DNA of 53,636 nt from Ichthyophthirius multifiliis (GCF_000220395.1 NW_004085914.1:1-53636); one strand, 5' to 3'; shown: positions 22,320 to 35,175, counted from the stretch's first letter. Notes: generated by a model from the sequence alone, not told the origin. Numbers and translations: made by a program.

Positions 22320-25300
22320 ATGTCGTAATAATAATAATAAACACATCAACCTACTCAACCGCAACAACCCAGACTCGAATCTTAAGGTTTAAACTAAAAT
22401 AATACTTAACCAAACAGTATAACAAACCAACAATTTGGTTCTGGCACTACAAATTAATAACGTTTAAAGCAGCTTGTATAGTAATTTATAAACAAGTTAA
22501 GAAAAGACAATGATGTATTATACAAGAGGGTATCTAAGTTTTGTGGTGAGACTAAAAATCCGGAATAATGGAAAGATTTTTATTAAGGGATAGGTGATTT
22601 ATTTAAAAATTATGGGGATTATTAGCATGAGTTAAATAGTATGCTGCATTAAGATTATTAATTTTAAATATCTGAAGAATCAAAGAATAATAAACTAATA
22701 GATAGTGAAATCGGGAACAATTATATAAATGAAAAAAATAAATAGGAGAATATAAGATTAGATAAATAATAAATAAATAATAAAGGAATTATGAAAAAAA
22801 GAGAATTAATCAAATAATAGTCGTCTGAAATTTGTGAAGAAATTAGTACAAAGTATCCTGAAAAATTAAATGAATTTATTGCTGCAATAAAAAAAAAGAC
22901 TAATTCTGGTCACGAAATGAATAGGCTATTCTTATTGATGTCTGTACATCTATTTTCGGAAAAGATCATCCAATTTATAAGAAGGCTTTAAATGTGTTTT
23001 AAGGTATATTTTTTTTAAGTTCTTGTTAAATATTTTTGTTTATTTTTGTTTTTTAGATATAAACATATATATTTTTTTATATATTTTTATATGTATTTTT
23101 TTATATTTTTTAATAAAATAATATTTATAATTTTTTTATAAAAGCAGATACATCTACAAGAACTAAAGAATAGAAAAAGAAACTAAAAATAAATAGAAAA
23201 CAATCAAATCAATAATAATAAGAATAATAGTAATAATGCTAATATTAATATAAATAATAATTTCAACAATAATTTAAGCAATTAAAATAGTCACTTAATT
23301 AATAAAATTAATAATAAATAAAATAGTTATTATCATATGCTTAATAATGGAAATATAAATACTTAAAATATTAAAAGTTCTTCACAAGTTAAGAATTAAT
23401 AAAATTAAATTAATTCACTATTGAAAATCTAAACAGAAAACTAAAGTAATTTATTTAATTAAAATAAAATAAAAATATTTTATTTATATTTCTTTTTATT
23501 TTATTTTTGTAAATAATTATAAGAAATTTAAAATCATATATTTTAAAATAAATATTTAAATATTTAATTTTCAGTTTATTTTAATTAAAAAAAATATTTA
23601 AATATAAAATATTATAATAATCATAATATTTATTTTTTTAAAAAAGAATAAAATTTATAAATTGAATAATTAGAAGATATAAAAAATGTTTAATTACCAT
23701 CTGGTGTAACAAAAGTAAAAAAAAAAAAACTGATAAATAAATAAATAAAATAAAAAATAGTAAGAATAAATTTTAATAAACTATATTGACAAATATATGG
23801 ATCCTTTAGCTTTCCAGAATATTCTAAAACTATTATATTTGTATTTAGAATGTATTTTAAAAGCATCTGATGTATTAGAGTTAAGTTAATAATATTTAGA
23901 GCCTTTATCATAAAACAATCCCTTATTATATGAATATTTCAAAGACTTAGTAGAATGTCGTGAAAGCAGTCGTAGAAAAGCAAACACTTGCTTCAAACCT
24001 TTAAACGAAATAGATTTTAATACTCATTAAAGATATACCCATAGCTATGTATACATGCCGAAATATTATCCTAAAAATTGTTCAAACTCAGACTATTTGA
24101 GTAAATAGGTTTTAAATACAAAAATTGTAACAGTCCCTATGGGTACAGAACATGTATCATTTAATATAATGAGAAAAAACGCATATGAGGAATAACTTTT
24201 TAAAAGTGAAGATGAAAAATATGAATTCGATTTTCAAATATCGATGTTCAAAAGAACCATTTTTTTATTGGAAAAAGTCGAAAAGAATAATATCAAAGTT
24301 GAAGATGAAAGAAAAATAGTACAATAAGCAATTGATTTAAAAATAATAAGTACTCTTTATAAACATGGAGTAAAGGAATAATAAGAAGTTTGTGATATTT
24401 TATTAATGAACCCAAAAAAAACAGCTCCTTTAATACTTATTAGACTTAAGGAAAAATTATAAGAATTAATGAATGTGAGATAAAACTAGGCAAAGAAATA
24501 ATGGCATGAAATATAAGAAAAAAACTACCATCGGTCTTTAGATCATAGATCGTTTATATTTAAAAGACATGACAGGAAGTTAATTTAAATATAAAGATTT
24601 GAAAAAGAAAGTGAATTCAGATTTTAAATATTAAATAAAATAAGAATGAAAAAAGAAGACTTCGAAAATAAAGAAGAGTTTGAGAATAATGTTGAATCTT
24701 TTTTAAGTTTTTGAACTCTTTTTAAGGTACTACAAATACAGAGAAGTGTAATCATTAAAATGAAGAGTTTATTGAGAAATTTGATTTTGAAAATACTTAA
24801 AGAAAATTTGTTTTTCCTATAATGACTTTAAATTTTGAAAATAAAAAAATAAGAGAAGATTTATTTGGATTAGTAAATTTCTATTTTTCATAAATAATAA
24901 ATAGCGTTGCAGAAAGAAAGAAAATAAAAAAAGCTTTTAGAATAATAGTTTAATAGTTCCTTTAATTTGAAGGATTTAATGATTCAGTGGAAGATATTAC
25001 TTTTGATGAAAATCGTACTATTAAAATTGTTTAAGAAATCGAAAATAAAATTTTTGATAAAATATAATCCTATCATAGAACAAATAATAATTAAAATCCT
25101 TAAAATATATAAGAAAACAATGAAAATAATAATACTATTTAAGAAGAAAAAAACGAAGAACTATAAAATAATAAAGATTAAAATTTACAATTTTACCATA
25201 ATTGTTCAACTTTTACAAAATTTTCGGATCATAAAGATGAAAATGAAGAAATAAGTGAAAATCAAAATTAAAAAAAATTTTAAAAAATGAATTTTTCATT

Positions 25301-26272
25301 TGAAAAAATAAAAGAAAATTTGTATTTGCCAAAAGCTAATGATAATTATTTTCCCTTTTTTGGTACGAAAAATCTATTTATTTTTATCAGATTTGTTTAT
25401 ATTATTTATGAAAGGCTTTTTAAAGCATGGGAAATATCTAATAATTTTGAAGAAAATGAAAAAACATTAAACTTTAATCCAGAAGAAAAAGAAAAAATTG
25501 CTAATGAAAGATATAAAGCCTTCAAAAGTATACTTTTTGGTTTTATTAAGTAAAAGGAAATTAAATACGAAGATTACTTAAGGTCCTTATTTGGAAAATA
25601 AGCATTTTTAATGTTTACAATAGACAAAAGTTTACAATAATTATTAAAAACAGTATAAAATTTAATAGGAGATGCTTGGAGTTAAAATATTATATAATTA
25701 TATATAGATGAAAGATAAGGAACATTAAAAGAAGATATCTATCCAGAAGAAATTCTATTTGCAAAAATAAATCATAATCTTTTGGAATAAAAAAATTTGA
25801 ATTTTTAGGAAAGAAGCTTTTTTAGATTTACATTGGAAAAAAAGACTAAAATTTTATATGTAAATTATGTAAATTCATTTTATAAAAATTGGGAAAATGA
25901 ACATGTAGAATTATAAAAAAATATAATATAAAATTTTTTGGAAGAAAATGTGTCTAAAAATAATAATAAAAGTGAATTTTCAGAAAATGTGGTTTATTTA
26001 AGAAGAAATAAAAAAAAAATTAAGAAAAAATATTAAAAAAATAAATTGATATTTTCTAAAAAAATAATATTGAATATTTTAATTATTTCAACTCTAACTT
26101 TATTATGAATTCTAATTTAAATAATGAAGATTTCCTTGTTTCTTCAGAAAAACTTAAAAGAAAAGCAGTAATTTTTCCTTAAGCTGCCATTTGCGAATAT
26201 TAAAAAGTTAAAAAATTTAATGCTTGGTATGAATAAAAATTTAGTTAGTTAATTTAAAATTAAATTTAATGA
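22320..26272 (+). CDS. SIN3: SIN3 family transcriptional corepressor
   Basis: Predicted scaffold of a histone deacetylase complex. ATG at 22320 follows AAT repeats. The start is Q-rich, then comes a PAH-like helix bundle (RVSKFCGETKNPEQWKDFY...GIGDLFKNYG) and a second PAH-like unit (KYPEKLNEFIAAI ... DVCTSIFGKDHPIYKKALN). An N/Q-rich linker (22.9-23.5 kb) is followed by the SIN3 core domain with CRESSRRKANTCFKPLN, VPMGTEHVSFNIMRKN and the helical block ILLMNPKKTAPLILIRLKEK. The C-terminal domain reads FFGTKNLFIFIRFVYIIYERL and ILFGFIKQKEIKYEDYLRSL, and the TGA is at 26270-26272. Short introns of about 35 nt (near 24711), 60 nt (near 25253) and 32 nt (ending 25983) restore the frame, as do larger ones near 23.0 and 23.5 kb. 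One base appears missing in the A9 run at 22889-22897. Confidence 0.88.
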
Positions 26273-26868
26273 ATATCATATTTCTTTTTTATGCTATTTT
26301 AGATTATATATATATATAAATTATAGTAATTATTGATTTTAAATTAATATATTTTAATATATAAAAGTTATTAATAAAAATATTATTATTATTTTTTGAA
26401 AACTTTTGAATAAATTTATTTTTAATATGATTATTTTATTTTTCTTTTTCATTTTTTATTTTTAAAATTACTTCAATTAAAAAAGAAATTAATTATTGAT
26501 TTTTCTAGTCTATTTTTGTTAATTTTTTTTTTTTAAAAAAAATACATATATCTTTTTTTTTTAAAAAAAAAATAAGAAATAAAAAATATAAAGTATAATA
26601 TAATTAAAAAAATAAAATAATACAAATATTTTAAATAAATTAATTTTTAATTATTTTAATAATCATGAAAATAAATAAAAAATAATTAGATTATTTTTGT
26701 AAAAAAATTATATTTTTTTAAATTTAAACAAAATTATAAATTACAAAGAATTATTTTATAATTGAAAAAAAAAAATATAATTTTTTCAGAAAAAAATTGA
26801 GTTATAAATAAATATAAAATATTTTTATTACTAAATAATATATATAAACAAAAATAAAAATATATTAT
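26273..26868. other. AT-rich spacer between convergent genes
   Basis: About 600 nt of A+T between the ends of SIN3 (+) and CKS1 (-). T and A runs could serve in 3' end formation of both transcripts, but no gene or defined signal is visible. Confidence 0.4.
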
Positions 26869-27147
26869 TCAATAAGGTGCTTTAAATCCAGGAGGGGGTA
26901 ATCCAGTTTATAAATCAGTTCCTAAAGGCCTTCTGAACAATAAAATATGAGGTTCTGGTTTATGTACTTCATAATGTACCCATCCTCTACTTTATTAAAC
27001 TCCTAAAGACCTCCATTCCATTTCTTCTAATAATCTACCCTTAGGAATCTTTTTAAATAATGCTTTTGGCAATATAACGTGCCTATATTCATAATATTCA
27101 TCTTAATATTTATCACTGTATTCGATTTCTTCAGGAAAATGAGGCAT
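26869..27147 (-). CDS. CKS1: Cyclin-dependent kinase regulatory subunit CKS1
   Basis: Small adaptor that binds CDKs and phosphorylated substrates in cell-cycle control. Single exon, ATG 27147 to TGA 26871-26869, 92 aa. The whole CKS fold is present: [40 protein letters not shown] with the SRGW anion-binding site, and [20 protein letters not shown] with the [13 protein letters not shown] motif including the hinge. The tail ends in a proline- and glycine-rich segment. No residue of the phosphate pocket is missing. Directly upstream are a T-run and a TA microsatellite (27187-27219) in the presumed promoter region. Confidence 0.97.
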
Positions 27148-27179
27148 TTTTTTTTTTTTTTTTTGAACGAAAAAAAATA

Positions 27180-27186
<7 letters not shown>

Positions 27187-27219
<33 letters not shown>
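27187..27219. repeat. (TA)n microsatellite upstream of CKS1
   Basis: About 33 nt of alternating TA, 40 nt upstream of the CKS1 start codon. Confidence 0.9.
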
Positions 27220-27223
<4 letters not shown>

Positions 27224-27439
27224 TTTTTTTAATTTAAAAAATATATGCTTATTTTTTTCTATAAAGAATATAGAAAAATAAAATTTGTATTTTATATTTT
27301 AAAAAATAAAAAAATAAAGGTATTTCTTATTTTTTTTTAAGCAAAATATATTTCTATCAAAAATGAACATTTTTATATTTTTATTTAATAATTTCATTTT
27401 AGTTTTACATTTCTTTAATAAAATCATTATGTTAGAATT

Positions 27440-28526
27440 CTTAATTTTATATATAATTTTTGGTTTAAATTTCACAATTAATATCTTTTCTTATTTCTTA
27501 TTTAAAATCGTATTTTTTTCTTAATTAATTTCTTAATTTTCAGAATTAAATTTAAAATTATTATCTTTTTAGTATTTTAATTACAATATTTTGTCAATTT
27601 CTTATGTTTTCTATAATAATCTATTAAATTCTTCCATTTTTTCTTAAGTATTTTAAAAATAATTTTTTAGTTAATTCTATTTTTCTTTTTACTAATGAGA
27701 ATTTTCATATTATAATTATTTTAATTCTATATTATCATTATCGTATTACTATTAGTAATAATAATTTGAGTTAATTTTTTAATAATTATTATTTTAAACA
27801 AACTCTTTCTATTAAGAAAGACTTTCATTTTATTTAAAAATATTCGAATAATCGTCTTTTTATATATTTTGTTCTACTCTATTAATAATTTTATTTGCAA
27901 ATTCTTTTTCTTTTAAAATGCTTGATGTATTTTATATCTCTTATTTTTAGCTTAAAATCTTATTTTCTTTTCTTAATGATTCAATAAGTACTTATTTTTA
28001 TTCCAAAAGTTACTTAAGAAAATCAGAATTCGCGATTTCTTATTACATTTATTAAATTTGTGTATTTTTTTATTCCAATTAAACTTGCTGAAGATGAATT
28101 TATTCTTCGAAAAAGCTTAACTTTTAATTAAAATTATTTATTATTTCTTATTGGACTTTTTTCTGACTTTCTATTTCTTGCTCTTTTACTTAATCTCTTC
28201 TTTAATCTTGTATTTCAAATAAATTTAATTTATTTTCTAACCCTCTTTTTTTAATTTATATTTCTCATTTATAATTATATATTACTTTAATGTCTATAAT
28301 AAGTTTTCATTTTCAATCTCTTTTTATTAGATTAATAATTGTTAGTTGTTATTCATTTTTTTGTATTCTTCTATGAATACTATTTTATTAAATTTTAGAG
28401 TTTTTTTTTATGTTTCTTACTTTTCATATCATTTATTGTGGCTTCTAATTCTTTTATATATTATTCGTTTTCTAAAATGTCTCTTTTTTATAGCTGATGT
28501 TTTTTTTTAACAATATACTATTGCAT
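27440..28526 (-). CDS. Coiled-coil protein, unrecognised
   Basis: Starts at ATG 28526, or possibly at an in-frame ATG about 36 nt upstream. A short intron at about 28391-28434 joins RDILENEQYIKELEATINDM to IFIEEYKKMNNNQQLLIQQK. The rest is one open code-6 frame with strong heptad character: EIENENLLQTLKQY, ESQKKVQQEIINNFNQKL, HLQQVQLEQKNTQIQQMQQE, ESLRKENKILSQKQ, EKMEEFNRLLQKTQEIDKIL. The 3' end is uncertain, because no TGA occurs in this frame before CKS1 and the protein-like signal fades near 27440-27480. No family or catalytic motif was recognised. A filament or ciliary scaffold is possible but not shown. Confidence 0.6.
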
Positions 28527-28559
28527 TTTTATATTTTTATATATATACAAATTAATCTT

Positions 28560-29674
28560 CATATTATTATTTTTATAATAATTATGAGTAGTGAGTATTA
28601 TGTTTCATTTTTTTAAAATAATATTTTATTGTATTTTTAAAAAGTAATTATTTTTTTAAATTTAAAATAACTTTAAATAAAATAAATTGAACCAATATTT
28701 AATAAATAATTTAAAATAAAATAAAAAAAAAAAGTAAATTAAATTTGTAAATAAAAAAATGAAATATGATAAGAATAATTATTTGACCAGAAAAAAATTA
28801 ACAATAAAAATTCTAATAAATAATATAGAAAAGTAATATTAATATTCTTTTTTAAATTATACACATATTATAAGATGTTAAAAAGTATGTTTTTATTTTA
28901 TAAATAATTTAAATTATATATTTTATTAAATTTATGTATAAAAAATTTATTAAATAAATCAAATCATTGCCAATATAATAATACTATATTTACATTTTTA
29001 AATTTAAGAATTAGTATAATTAAATTTTCATAAAACTAACAAAAAATTTATAATAAATTATATTTTTTTATTTTTAAAAAATAACAAAAAACTAATAAAT
29101 TAATTAAATATTTTCTTAAATCATAATAATTATTAAAAACAAAAAAAAAAAATTTTAATAAATAAAAATATTATTATATATTGATAATTTAATTATTTAT
29201 CTATGATTATAAATTAGTATTTTATTTTGAATTAGATCAAAGTATATAGAAAATATATATATAATTAATTAAAAGTACTATATGCAGCATAATTATTTAT
29301 AATATTTAAAAAAAACTATTAATAATTATACTAATTATGATTTTATATTATTTGATAAATAATAAAAAAAAATTAAAATTTATAGTAGCAAATTTAATAT
29401 TTATAAAATGTTAATAAAAGAATTGCAGATATTATAAAAACTTAATGATTAATTATTTAAATATTGACATATAAATTCTAAAAATTAAAAATAAATTATT
29501 CTATGATGATGATAAATAAAAATTATATAATATTAAAAATAATTAAAGAATAAATTAAATATAAATAAAAAAAATAAAAAATTATAAATTATATAAAAAA
29601 AAAAATTAAATGAAAAGAAAAGAAAAAGGAAAAAAAAATGAAAAAAAAATAAAAAAAAAAATAAAAAAAAAATA

Positions 29675-29715
<41 letters not shown>

Positions 29716-30207
29716 TTAATAATAATATATATTAAATATGTTTTTTTTAATACTTTTAATAATACATTTTTTACTTTTATATTTTTTATGAATTGTACTT
29801 TATTTATTTAATATTTATTAATAATTTATTAAAATTCATATTTAATTACATATATTTTATTTTTATATTTTTTTATTTGATTTAATTATTATTTAACTAA
29901 GTCAATTATATAGATAACTTTCATGTTTTGTCTTGATTTTTTTTAAAAAAATTTATAAAATATTATGAAGAATGTGTATCATTAAATTAATATTACAACA
30001 TTTATATTTTATTCCTTTATTGCTTATAACTAAAATTTAATATAATTCTTCTAATTTGTTGCTTTAAATTAATTAAAAGTAAAATTTAAAAATAAAAAAA
30101 CTTATATTTAAACATAAAATATTAAATTAAGTATTTAAATAAATAAATATTATTTATATATTATATTTATCTTATTTTATTAAATTATTACTAATAAACA
30201 CATATTT
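28560..30207. repeat. AT-rich spacer with TAA trinucleotide microsatellite
   Basis: About 1.6 kb with no recognisable gene on either strand. It includes poly-A-rich DNA at 29560-29670 and a TAA/AAT trinucleotide array at 29677-29715. Confidence 0.6.
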
Positions 30208-32093
30208 TCATTAAACTTATAAAATTCTCAAATTATTTGTTTAATTAGCTTAATTCTCGACATCTCCAAAAACTGCAACTATAAACTAACCCAAACTAAG
30301 AACATTTTTTACTTTTAATTATTCTATAACCTAATTCAGTAAAACTTCTGTCCCTTCTAAACTTTCAAAAACAAAACAATCTTAAATTCCACGCACATTA
30401 CTAAGAAACCTAGCCGTTTTAAAGCAACTTGTTATTGCAAAAAGCTTATTAAAAGGCCTTATTTTAGACAATTTTAATGCAGAATAACCTCTACTAGTAA
30501 ATACTATAATTGCCTTGGCTTGTAACTCGCCTGCAGCTTTTTTAGCACATTCTAAAATGCAACTTTAGACAGTAATATTAGTAGAAGTTAATTATTAAAA
30601 ATTATTAAAAAGTTCATTTTCTTTTTACTACTCAGCCTCTAAACAAATTCTTTTTAGTGTTTTTACAGCTTCCAAAGGGTGATCTCCGCATGATGTTTCT
30701 TCTGAAAGCATAATATTATCCACAAAATTATATACAAGGTTAGATATTTCAGTTATTTCGCAAAAACTAGGTAATAGTGAAGATACCATACTATCCAATA
30801 CGTTTTATTAAACAAATACTGGTTTTAAATATTCATGACAATATTTTATCATTTAAGCTTATAAAGTAAAGAGGTTTTCCGCAGCTACATATAAAGTTAA
30901 ATAACCCCTAGCAATAATTATTCCGTCTGAGTTTTTAGCTATTTCTTCAAAATTTAATAATGATTCGGAATTTTAGATTTTAGAAAAAATTTAATTTTTT
31001 TTTTTATTTCCTAAAATATTTCGGACATTTATTATATCATCTTTATTTCTTAAATTGGGTATACATATGCTATCTATATCGTTGTTTTAGCACCAATTTA
31101 AGTCGTTTATATCTTTTGGGGTTAAAATATCTTCTTGATATTCTAATAAATCATCATAATTTTCCTATTGAGTAAATTTGTTTATAAATATGGGTTAATG
31201 TGATTTAATTTGACAATTAAAATCTACCTAAGTAACTATTACATCATAATTTTTATTAAAAAGGCTTTTTTGTTACTTTAGTTTTTAAGCAAATTCATTT
31301 TGATTTTCTTCTTCTTTTTCAAAATTTCTAAAATTTTTTAAAATTAAGTTATCTTTTTTTATGCTTTATTTAAGAATATCATCACTGCTTTAAATAAAAA
31401 TACATGAAGAATTTTAAGTAGATTTTTCATATTTTTTTACTTCTAAAATTTCGTCAAATTCATAATTGAAGTTTTATTTTAAAATCTTCAAACTTTCGTT
31501 TGTTTTTTCAAATTTTTTTACTGTAAATTGTGCATGTCCATAATCGCCGAGCAATTTATCTCCAATTTTAACTTTTTGAATAAGTTTTTTATCATTCACG
31601 CCACAATAAAGATTGCTTCCAAGGACTTTTCCATTAAGAATAATTCTATATTCTTATTTTTTTTCAATTGTATCTCTGCATTTTTTAATTAACCTATTCT
31701 AATGACTTTTCCTTGCAAAACTCCAGTAATAGGAATTTTAATTTTTAACTAATCCTCTAAAAAATTTCGAATTTCAACTAGTTCTTTTGCTGTTTTTACA
31801 CTATTATATGCAAAATTTACCATAAAAGAGTTGCAACCAGCATTTACCATGTCTTTTAATAAATCAAAGTTTAAATTTTCTTTGGTTATATTTGCAACTA
31901 TTTTTGTATTTATATGCTTTAGTAATTTCTCATTTTAACTTACATTACCTTCTTTTAAAAGCTCTTCTCGAGATTTGGTATATAATGGATCTTGCTTTTA
32001 ATAAAGGCTAGGAAGTTTAGTTAATTATTAAGGTTTTAATGGGGCATATTAATAATGAAATTAGTCATTCGTAAATCCTTAACTTGTTAACAT
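30208..32093 (-). CDS. Pyruvate kinase-like protein with altered active-site motifs
   Basis: Clear pyruvate kinase fold, about 628 aa, ATG 32093 and TGA 30210-30208, no introns. The family is recognised from TKIVANITKENLNFDLLKDM, ITGVLQGKVIRIGQ, SKIQNSESLLNFEEIAKNSD, IIIARGYLTLYVAAENLF, NIMLSEETSCGDHPLEAVKT and a C-terminal allosteric-type domain. Signature residues differ from catalytic enzymes: NFSHG is NFAYN, the SKIEN glutamate is Q, ARGDLG is ARGYLT (the metal-binding Asp is lost), ATQMLESM is VQQNVLDSM, and LSGETAKG is LSEETSCG. An insertion lengthens the B domain. It is therefore probably not a normal pyruvate kinase. One base seems missing in the T8 run at 31657-31664, where the frame shifts inside AEIQLKK. 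Confidence 0.88.
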
Positions 32094-32970
32094 TTTTATT
32101 TTTCAATCAAAATATTAAATAAATTTATAATTTCAATAAACAAAAAATTTAAATTTTATTTTAAACTGATGTCTAACTTTAATATAAATTATTTTTAAAT
32201 ATATATAAATTATCATAAATGTATTAATTAAAAATTATTGGAACGAGTTTATATAAAAAAGTAATGTTATAAAAATTAAAGAATTAACTTAAAAAAGTAT
32301 TGATTGTTAAATTTTTTATTACATAAATATTATAATCATAATAAAAATATTTATTAAATAGAAAAATATAAATAATTATATTATGCATAAAGCGAATAAA
32401 TATGCATTTAATTTTAGTTAATAATTAATTATAAAAATAAATTATAACTATTAATACTATATATATTTATTAATAATAATTTTAAAAATACTTTCATTTA
32501 TATAAATTAATAATCAATATATTTATATTTAATTAGAAATTATATGAGAAAAATTTAAATATTTAATTTATAAAATTATTTTTAGTTTTATATTAAATTT
32601 TCCTATAATAAAATTATGAAATAATAGAAGCTAAATAAAAAAGAATAATATAATTAATAATTTAAATATTTTTAAATAATTTTATTGATATATAAATACA
32701 ATCGAATAATTTATATTTATAAATATTTTTTTTCTATATTTTTATATAAGTATCTAAAAATTTTAATAAAATTTCATATACATTTACTTTTTTATAATTA
32801 AATATTTCGTTATATTAAACCTTAAAAACATAATTATTGTATTTATATTTATAATTATCATATTAATTTATGAAAAAAATTAAAAAATTAAAAGTTTATC
32901 AAAAAAAATAATTAAAAAAAAATTATAAAAATTTTATATTTACAAATTAATATTTTTATCAAAAAAAATA
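32094..32970. other. AT-rich spacer
   Basis: About 880 nt upstream of the pyruvate kinase-like gene. I see only low-complexity A+T here, with no convincing gene on either strand. Confidence 0.4.
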
Positions 32971-33660
32971 AAATATGGAATCTTGATTCCGATAATTCTA
33001 GCTTCGATACTATTTGAACAACGGATAATAATAACTTATTCTACTCTAGATGTTTTGCTGATTTTCATAAATCTATTATAAAATAATAAAATTTAATGTT
33101 ATATGATGATTTTATATAATATTTGAGTGGGCAATTAATATATCTATAGTAAAAAAATAAAATTATTTATAATTAAAAAAATTGTTGCAAAAATGGAAAC
33201 ATTTACATAATTTCCAAAAAAATAATTTAAGATTTATAAAATTATTAAATGAAAGTTAATTTTTTTAACAGAAATAATTATAAAAATTAAATACGACTTG
33301 GTTGTTTATATTGATGTTTTTTTTTATTTTAAATTTTTTACTAACGATTCAATCCAAAATAAAAGAGCTTTTATGCAATTTTTGTTTAAAAAAATTATAG
33401 AATAAATAAAAAAAACTATATGAACAATATATATATTGAAAATAAAACTTATTTAATAAAAGAATAAATTAAATAAATTATATTCAGAAACAGAGATGTG
33501 TTTTTTAAAAAAACAAAATTGAGAATAAAAACTCACTAACGAAACTGTATTTAAAATTTTAAAGTAATAAAAAAAAGAAGGTTCTTATTTAAAAAAAAAA
33601 AAAAACATTCCTTAAATAAGTTATAATAATTGTATAAAATATTAGCTGAAATTAAAGTTT
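32971..33660 (+). pseudogene. Possible DENN-domain relic
   Basis: Within A+T spacer, 32971-33126 carries an island of richer sequence reading LIPIILASILFEQRIIITYS followed by TLDVLLIFINLLQ. This resembles the central DENN motif, where an LLLEQRIIFxS-type strand is followed by a helix. Further on, about 33297-33420 reads DSIQNKRAFMQFLFKKIIEQ in another frame, similar to the helical dDENN part. Frames change and stop without clear splice sites, and no N-terminal uDENN part was found upstream. I read it as a decayed gene or a badly split one. The resemblance is from memory of the family, so confidence is low. Confidence 0.3.
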
Positions 33661-33989
33661 ATATTTAATAACAAAGAAAAAGAAATTTAAATTAGAAATA
33701 GTTAATTTAATGAAAATAAGTTTATAAATATATAATAATTAGATAACTATATTAGAATTCGATTAAAGTTAAAATTGCGTTACTTGAATAATAATTTAGT
33801 AAAAAACGTAACTATTATTTATACTATTTTTATATTTATATTTTTTAATTTTGGTTTTATAATTAATATTAAATATAATTTATTTTTAAATTTTTTTTTT
33901 TTTATATATTTGAATTTAAATATATTTTTAATTAAATATTATATTTTTAGAAAAAAATAAAAAAATAAAACTAATATTGGAAATAATAA

Positions 33990-34992
33990 ATGAATAGTAT
34001 AAACAAAAATATATATATATTTAATAACTTTTATTATCCTTCAATTAAAACTGTATAAATTATTTTTTTCAAATAAAAATAAGACATTAATCAAGAAAGA
34101 GTTGCAAAAGTATTTGATCGTATTCAAAATATACAAGTTTTTTAAAAAATAATAAATATATATAAAGTTTTATTTAATTAAAACATAGAGTACAGTAGAT
34201 AATGAAAGATAAACAAAATGGAAATTCGCTATTTAAATAATAAATACATTAGAATAAAAAGTGGAAGAACTTTATAATTAAAAAATGGATAAATTTGATG
34301 CTTTAAATAATAAAGTAAAATTAAAAAAAATTAAAATTTAAGAAAAAATTAATTAAAAAGATAAAATATTTATTTGACGAATTACAAAAATAAAAAAGCA
34401 TTTAAGATAAAATTGATAATGAAGTATAAGAAAATATTGAATAAACTCAAAAAAATTGTGTTTGTTTATTAGATAATTTTTCTAAAGAACGGGAAGAAAG
34501 TGAAAGAAGAATTTTCTAAAAACTTACAAGTTAAATTGATATTTTAACTGTAGAAATTCATAGAGAATATGAAGCTAAAACAGCATCTTAAAATTATTTA
34601 TAAAGTTAAATAGAAGAAGAGCTTCCAAGATTTTAAGAAGAAATAAGATAAGAAAGTGCACATAGAGAAGAAATCGAATAAGTTATTTATTAATAGTTTT
34701 CTGAATAAATATAAGAATTGAAAGAAATGTTTGAAATCGAAAGAAAAGAAAGAGAAATTAGAGAAGAAGAGCTTATTAATATTTTAAAAGTTATTTATAC
34801 CAAAATTAATTAAGCAATCAGTAAATGCGCTTATGATAGGTATATTATTTATTATCTTTCTTTTTTGTTTGTTTATGTGTATATACCTTTTTTCTATTTT
34901 AAAATAGAGAGAAAAGTGAAGAAATGCTTGTTAAATTAATTGAAAAAGTTATTGATAAAATTAAAGTTGAAATACAAGAATAAGATTTTTGA
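33990..34992 (+). CDS. SF-assemblin / beta-giardin family filament protein
   Basis: Striated-fibre protein that polymerises into the rootlet fibres attached to basal bodies. ATG 33990, TGA 34990-34992, introns 34137-34188, 34315-34360 and 34840-34907, leaving 278 aa (279 codons), close to family size. After a short variable head comes INQERVAKVFDRIQNIQ, then the hallmark TVDNERQTKWKFAIQIINTL, and a nearly continuous coiled coil: EELPRFQEEIRQESAHREEI and EIERKEREIREEELINILKV. It ends KSEEMLVKLIEKVIDKIKVE. The order and spacing match SF-assemblins of ciliates and algae. No enzymatic motif is expected. It is the first of three adjacent plus-strand genes with cytoskeletal features. Confidence 0.88.
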
Positions 34993-35175
34993 AAATAAAA
35001 TAATATATATAATTATTTATTTATTATTATTTTTTATATATCAATAAAAACAAAAAAACAAAAGAAAGTAAATAAAATAACAAATAATTTTTTTTTTTTT
35101 TATTGTTATTTTTTTTTTTTTATTTTAATAAAATAAATATTTATTTTTCTCTACTTCTTTAAAATAAAAACATAA

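Noticed and set aside
24700-24750. Frameshift in SIN3 after VESFLS
   Set aside because: A 35-nt GT...AG intron restores the frame, so a lesion is not required here, unlike at the A9 run near 22.9 kb.
31675-31690. Frameshift of the pyruvate kinase-like gene placed at the T6 run
   Set aside because: The reading AEIQLKK continues past this run and matches the family, so the shift is placed at the T8 run 31657-31664 instead.
32975-33070. Structured RNA candidate (GGAATC/GATTCC hairpin, richer composition)
   Set aside because: No tRNA, snRNA or snoRNA box pattern fits. The richer composition is better explained by the DENN-like coding frame.
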